Source: Victivallis vadensis
GTDB taxonomy: Bacteria; Verrucomicrobiota; Lentisphaeria; Victivallales; GWF2-50-93
DNA: 8,243 bases
Assembly (NCBI GenBank): GCA_020718525.1
Contig: DYRX01000085.1
Coordinates: forward strand, 1-8,243
Direction: 5' to 3'
Shown: one piece after another, positions 4,791 through 8,243 of the stretch
How the letters are laid out: every line of letters starts with the position of its first letter
Position numbering within the stretch: the stretch's first letter is position 1
Notes under the pieces: generated by a model
What the model saw: the letters and a program-made list of their open reading frames with translations, nothing else
What the model was told of the DNA's origin: nothing
The model's database searches: none
Made by a program: the position numbers and the translations under genes

Positions 4791-5978
4791 ATGAAAAAAT
4801 TGTTGATGGGATCGCTTGTCGGATCATTGACCCTTTTATACGGGGCAGGCATTGCATTTTCTGCCGACGACACAAAGCCTGCGGCGCCAGCACCTGCCGC
4901 GGAGGCCGATGCCGGAAAAAAGGTGGCGGAGCCTGATGCCGGAAAAAAGGTGGCGGAGCCTGATGCCGGAAAAAAGGTGGCGGAGGCAAATCCTCTTGAG
5001 TTTCTTCCAGAAGTCGTCGCGAAAATCGGCGACACCGTAATAACAAAGAAGGATGTGATGGAAGAAGCGAAGCCCTTCCTTGCTATGCAGGGCGAAGCCG
5101 CCCAGTCCGCCGACCCAGGCATGTGGAATGATCTTGCCGCTCAGGTCGTGGAGTCTCTCGTCGAGCGCAAGCTAATTGACAAGCTTGTAAAGGCCGACAA
5201 AGTGGAAGTGACGGACGAAGACGTGCAAAAAGAGCTTGACTCGATCAAGAAGCAGTTCGAGGGCGGTCAGTTCGAAGAGATAATGAAACAGCAGAAGATG
5301 ACAGAAGCCGATTTGAAGGCAAAGATCAAAGACGGCTACGGGATCAAAAAATGGTTTGAGACGATAATAGTCCCATCCGTTTCCGACGCGGATGCCGAAA
5401 AGTTCTACCGTGAAAATCAGGACAAGATGAAGACAGATGAATCCGTGAACGCCTCCCATATTCTTATTGCGCCGAAAATGCCGGACGAAGCCGCCATGGC
5501 TAAAATGAGCGAAGAGGAAAAGGCAAAGGCAGAAGACAAGGCGAAGGCTGACGCGAAAAGCAAGGCTCAGGAAATTTTGGCGAAGCTCAAGCAGGGCGAA
5601 GACTTTGCGAAACTCGCAAAGGAGAACAGCGACTGTCCGAGCGGAGACAAGGCAGGAGGCTCGCTTGGAGATTTTTCCAAAGGCATGATGGTTCCTGAAT
5701 TCGAAAAAGTCGCGTTTACCCTCAAGCCGGGTGAAACCAGCGATGTCGTTGAAACCCAGTTCGGCTGTCACATCATCAAGCTCAACAGCAAAAAAGACGC
5801 CGGATTCAAGCCATTTGCAGAAGTCAAGGACGACATAAAGAAGATGCTCGCAGGCGAAAAGGCGGAAAAACGCGTCGAGGATCTCAAGCAAAAAGAAAAA
5901 GTGGAGATATTTGTAAAGCCATCCGAGCCTGCCGACGCTCCTGCAATTCCAGGCGCCAAAGCTCCGAAAGCTCCCTGA
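4791..5978 (+). CDS. secreted SurA/PrsA-like parvulin peptidyl-prolyl isomerase
   Basis: This 395-residue foldase catalyses cis-trans isomerisation of prolyl bonds and chaperones proteins outside the cytoplasm, by family knowledge. Residues 1-25 are a signal peptide (MKKLLMG, hydrophobic core, AFSA before DD). Residues 26-66 are an Ala/Pro-rich linker containing three copies of DAGKKVAEP/A. Residues 70-195 match the SurA-type N-terminal chaperone region (VVAKIGDTVITKKDV near 75-89). Residues 218-333 form the parvulin domain, with ASHILI (H223), GEDFAKLAKENSDCPSG at 269-285, GGSLGDFSKGMMVPEFE at 289-305 and QFGCHIIKL at 323-331 (H327). Between strand 1 and helix 1 of that domain lies an unusual Lys/Ala/Glu-rich insert (about 230-258). 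The tail is Ala/Pro-rich. GGAG sits 6 bases upstream of the ATG. The CapA-like gene starts 40 bases after the stop, so the two are probably co-transcribed. It could be soluble in the periplasm or exported; no lipobox is present. Confidence 0.93.
   Translation: MKKLLMGSLVGSLTLLYGAGIAFSADDTKPAAPAPAAEADAGKKVAEPDAGKKVAEPDAGKKVAEANPLEFLPEVVAKIGDTVITKKDVMEEAKPFLAMQGEAAQSADPGMWNDLAAQVVESLVERKLIDKLVKADKVEVTDEDVQKELDSIKKQFEGGQFEEIMKQQKMTEADLKAKIKDGYGIKKWFETIIVPSVSDADAEKFYRENQDKMKTDESVNASHILIAPKMPDEAAMAKMSEEEKAKAEDKAKADAKSKAQEILAKLKQGEDFAKLAKENSDCPSGDKAGGSLGDFSKGMMVPEFEKVAFTLKPGETSDVVETQFGCHIIKLNSKKDAGFKPFAEVKDDIKKMLAGEKAEKRVEDLKQKEKVEIFVKPSEPADAPAIPGAKAPKAP
4908..4988 (+). repeat. 3 x 27-base in-frame tandem repeat (DAGKKVAEP)
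   Basis: Units at 4908-4934, 4935-4961 and 4962-4988 are identical except for the last codon of the third unit (GCA instead of CCT). Each encodes DAGKKVAEP, ending in Ala in the third. The near-perfect DNA identity points to recent duplication or slippage. Each unit also contains A AAA AAG in the reading frame, a known -1 slippery heptamer, though it may arise simply from Lys-Lys codons. Confidence 0.9.
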
Positions 5979-6018
5979 CGAGATCGCGTTTTGATCCGTA
6001 AAAATTGGCAGATCATCA

Positions 6019-7161
6019 ATGGCAGGAATAATCGCTGTAGGCGACGTTGCCTTTGACAGGCATACTGCCCTGGTCCCTCCAGGGCAGAGCCCTTTTCAGG
6101 ATGCCCTCGAACTTTTTTCCACGGCGGACATCCTTTTCGGAAACATGGAGTCCATCATGCTTCCGTCAGATTTTCCTAAGGAGTTTATTGCTAAAAACGC
6201 CTTGTGTTCGGAGGATCATGTCGCCAATTTCATAGCCGATGCTGGCTTCGATATTATGAACATGGCGTCAAACCATGTGCTCGACTGCGGACGAGCAGGG
6301 ATGGAGCACACGCGAAAACGTCTGGAATCGCTTGGCGTCAGAGTAACAGGCGTCTCGAAAAGAAACTTTTCTCCACATGTTCCCGTCTTTTGCGACTTAA
6401 ACGGACTTCGCTTTGCTTTTTTGGGCTTCCTAGAGGAGAACAACTGCACTCATGCCGCCGAAGGAGACAGGATTTCCTATCTTTCAGGCGAAAAAAGCGT
6501 AGAGCTGGCGCGGGAGCTTTCGAAGCAGTGCGACTGCCTCGTCATGAGCATCCATGCGGACATGGAATTTCAGCCTGCGCCTTCCTTGCCCAAAGTCGAA
6601 CTGTGCAGAAAACTTGCAGATGCAGGTGCCAGGATTGTCCTTTGCCATCACCCGCATTGTCCGCAAGGGGTGGAGCTCCACAATGGATCGCTCATAGCTT
6701 ACAGCCTTGGAAACTTTCATTTCCGCATTGATTCCTACCTCAAGACAGGACTGCCCTATACTTCGTACGCACAGGCTCTTTCCATCGAAATAGGAGAGAA
6801 GGGCAATATACTTTCGTGGAAGCGGAATCATTTCATGATCAGAAATCTCGAACTTGGCCGTCCTGAAAGAACAAGTCCGGAGGAGTCTGCCCAAATTGAA
6901 GGCTACTGCCGGGGGCTCGATGCCATTCTGGCGGATCCGCAAGAACTCAGAAAGCATTGGCACAGCTCCTCTTTGGAATACTTCAAACAATATTGGGACA
7001 TCTTCAGAAAAAAGGAAGCCGACGAGTTTCTGCAAAACGATCTTTGGCGGATATGGAACCAGGAGAACTTCAATTGGCTGGCTGGCATCCGGGACTGGAC
7101 CGAGAGGAAGCAGTCCGAGAAATTCAGAAACAAGCCTGCCGAAGAGCATCACCGCCCCTGA
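6019..7161 (+). CDS. CapA-family (poly-gamma-glutamate synthesis type) protein
   Basis: This 380-residue protein matches the CapA/PGA_cap family, a metallophosphatase-like fold linked to capsule or poly-gamma-glutamate synthesis in known members. Visible signatures are GDVAFDRH at 8-15, ADILFGNMES at 36-45, AGFDIMNMASNHVLDCGRAG at 75-94 (N85, H86), MSIHADMEF at 176-184, the DAGARIVLCHHPHCPQGVEL block at 201-220 (H210, H211, H213) and YSLGNFHF at 228-235. The family HWG is replaced here by HAD, as in some members. There is no signal peptide or membrane helix, so it seems cytoplasmic, unlike classical CapA. The C-terminal ~120 residues are a less conserved helical extension. The start is 40 bases after the foldase stop and has no clear Shine-Dalgarno sequence, but the family homology begins at residue 4, which fits. 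The wecB-type gene downstream supports a surface-glycan role. The exact reaction is not known from the sequence. Confidence 0.88.
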   Translation: MAGIIAVGDVAFDRHTALVPPGQSPFQDALELFSTADILFGNMESIMLPSDFPKEFIAKNALCSEDHVANFIADAGFDIMNMASNHVLDCGRAGMEHTRKRLESLGVRVTGVSKRNFSPHVPVFCDLNGLRFAFLGFLEENNCTHAAEGDRISYLSGEKSVELARELSKQCDCLVMSIHADMEFQPAPSLPKVELCRKLADAGARIVLCHHPHCPQGVELHNGSLIAYSLGNFHFRIDSYLKTGLPYTSYAQALSIEIGEKGNILSWKRNHFMIRNLELGRPERTSPEESAQIEGYCRGLDAILADPQELRKHWHSSSLEYFKQYWDIFRKKEADEFLQNDLWRIWNQENFNWLAGIRDWTERKQSEKFRNKPAEEHHRP

Positions 7162-7350
7162 CAGCAGATAAAGACGTTTCACTCGATGCTGAGCCATTGT
7201 ATGAGAACAGAAAAATCTCTAGCATAGATGATCTGTAGCACTTGAATTTCCTGTGTTTCATTATACCTTCCGGGCATTGTGTGACGGAAGAAGAACAAAA
7301 TGTTTTTACCTTGTTCAATGCATTATTTTATTAACGAAGGACAGTTTTAA
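7162..7350. other. intergenic gap before the epimerase gene
   Basis: No gene is visible. A short inverted repeat CTTCCG/CGGAAG near 7268-7290 and an AT-rich stretch before 7335 are the only structures. GAAGGA (7336-7341), 9 bases before the ATG at 7351, is the ribosome-binding site of the epimerase gene. A promoter may lie here, but no convincing -35/-10 pair is visible. Confidence 0.4.
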
Positions 7351-8243
7351 ATGAAAATATGCACTGTGGTAGGAGCCAGGCCGCAATTTGTCAAGGCGGC
7401 AGTCGTCTCGGAAAAAATAGCCCGTCTGAGATCGGAAGGCAGGCCTGTCGAGGAATTCATGGTCCACACGGGACAGCACTACGACAATAAAATGTCAGAG
7501 ATATTTTTCGAAGAACTCCAGATGCCGCGTGAAAAATACAATCTGCACACAGGCTCGGGATCACATGCTTCGCAGACGGCGGCAATGCTGAAAGGCATAG
7601 AGGAGATTCTTCTTGCTGAAAAGCCAGATCTCGTGCTGGTTTACGGGGACACCAATTCAACTCTCGCAGGCGCGCTTGCCGCATCAAAGCTTTCAATCGA
7701 AATCGCGCATGTCGAAGCTGGCATGAGATCCTTCAACAGAACTATGCCCGAGGAGATCAACCGCGTCGTGGCGGATCACCTGAGCGGAATAAATTTCTGC
7801 TCCAGTGAGACGGCTCTTCAGAATCTGAAAAATGAAGGCAGAGGAGAAAGCGCCGTGCTTGTCGGAGATGTAATGTTCGACGCGACAGTCAAATTTGCTG
7901 AAATAGCCGAACGCAACAGCTCAATCCTCGGACGCGAAAAGCTCGGCAGAAAAAACTTTCTTCTCGCAAGCTGTCACAGGCAGGAAAACACCGACACCCC
8001 AGAAAAGCTTGCCCAGATTGTCGAGGCGTTCAATGAGATTTCGAATGAGATCCAAATAGTCTTTCCAATACATCCAAGAACAACAAAAAAAATATCGGAA
8101 ACAGGACTGGTGCTCTCGCAGAAAATTAAAATTCTACCACCGGTCGGCTATTTCGACATGCTTGTCCTGGAGAAAAACGCCAAAATTGTGCTGACGGATT
8201 CCGGAGGCGTCCAGAAAGAGGCGTTCTTTCTTTCAACTCCATG
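7351..8243 (+). CDS. wecB: UDP-N-acetylglucosamine 2-epimerase, non-hydrolysing (partial)
   Basis: The gene runs off the window, leaving 297 codons plus two bases of a protein that is usually about 360-390 residues long. The enzyme interconverts UDP-GlcNAc and UDP-ManNAc in the cytoplasm, supplying ManNAc units for enterobacterial-type antigens, capsules or wall polymers. Motifs in order are VGARPQFVK at 7-15 (Rossmann start), HTGQHYD at 39-45, VYGDTNSTLAGALAA at 97-111, HVEAGMRSFNRTMPEEINR at 120-138, ASCHRQENTD at 206-215 (family T/SxHRxEN), FPIHPRT at 238-244 and LTDSGGVQKEAF at 281-292 (nucleotide-sugar phosphate binding). All expected catalytic-site residues seen in the family up to this point are present. 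It is the non-hydrolysing type rather than the bifunctional GNE. GAAGGA lies 9 bases before the ATG. A stand-alone wecB/mnaA function is the best reading; the gene could be annotated under either name. Confidence 0.93.
   Translation, partial: MKICTVVGARPQFVKAAVVSEKIARLRSEGRPVEEFMVHTGQHYDNKMSEIFFEELQMPREKYNLHTGSGSHASQTAAMLKGIEEILLAEKPDLVLVYGDTNSTLAGALAASKLSIEIAHVEAGMRSFNRTMPEEINRVVADHLSGINFCSSETALQNLKNEGRGESAVLVGDVMFDATVKFAEIAERNSSILGREKLGRKNFLLASCHRQENTDTPEKLAQIVEAFNEISNEIQIVFPIHPRTTKKISETGLVLSQKIKILPPVGYFDMLVLEKNAKIVLTDSGGVQKEAFFLSTP

Noticed and set aside
4908..4988. CRISPR-like array
   Set aside because: The units are contiguous, without spacers, and encode an in-frame peptide repeat.
4475..5122. 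Minus-strand frame of 215 codons over the lipoprotein-like and foldase genes
   Set aside because: It is a shadow of the foldase linker repeats; the plus-strand product has a signal peptide and clear domains.
5172..5891. Minus-strand frame of 239 codons inside the foldase gene
   Set aside because: It is antisense to a well-supported parvulin domain and looks like a codon-bias artefact rich in Phe, Leu and His.
6484..7197. Minus-strand frame of 237 codons over the CapA-like gene
   Set aside because: It is antisense to conserved CapA motifs, with no family match of its own.

Overview
The window reads as chromosomal DNA of a Gram-negative-type bacterium. It carries Sec-type signal peptides, a periplasmic parvulin foldase and a nucleotide-sugar epimerase for surface glycans. 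The combination of a Gfo/Idh/MocA dehydrogenase, a large secreted Gly/Thr/Lys repeat protein and intergenic DNA full of short AT-rich repeats and palindromes reminds me of the PVC group (Lentisphaerota, Kiritimatiellota or a relative). That placement is a guess from style; no marker gene proves it. I see no phage, transposase, CRISPR array, tRNA or rRNA.

Left part (1-2139). Bases 1-624 hold no credible gene. They are a patchwork of short repeats plus three back-to-back inverted repeats at 457-564. Next, on the minus strand, lies the last ~48 codons of an O-acetylhomoserine sulfhydrylase/cystathionine-synthase type PLP enzyme (625-771) with no body in front of it. It is a truncated gene remnant. 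Directly against it, in the same frame and separated only by a TAG codon, ends a minus-strand gene for a 455-residue secreted protein. That protein has a helical N-terminal region, a block of degenerate ~20-residue Thr/Gly repeats and a very basic Ser/Gly/Lys tail.

Middle part (2140-4615). A short divergent intergenic region separates the repeat protein from a complete Gfo/Idh/MocA family NAD(P)-dependent oxidoreductase. A ~400-base non-coding stretch follows, with low-complexity GATTACGA-type sequence and a perfect 14-bp inverted repeat. Then comes a gene for a membrane-anchored or lipoprotein-like helical protein of unknown function that appears to start at TTG.

Right part (4616-8243). All genes run on the plus strand: a possible 30-codon small ORF, a secreted SurA/PrsA-like parvulin peptidyl-prolyl isomerase whose linker contains three identical 27-base repeats, a CapA-family protein only 40 bases downstream, and the first 297 codons of a non-hydrolysing UDP-N-acetylglucosamine 2-epimerase (wecB type), cut by the window end. 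The CapA-like and WecB-like genes together suggest surface polysaccharide or capsule production, with the foldase serving envelope protein biogenesis. I found no strong evidence for a novel defence or mobile system. The most unusual items are the truncated enzyme tail joined to the repeat-protein gene and the dense palindromes beside it.
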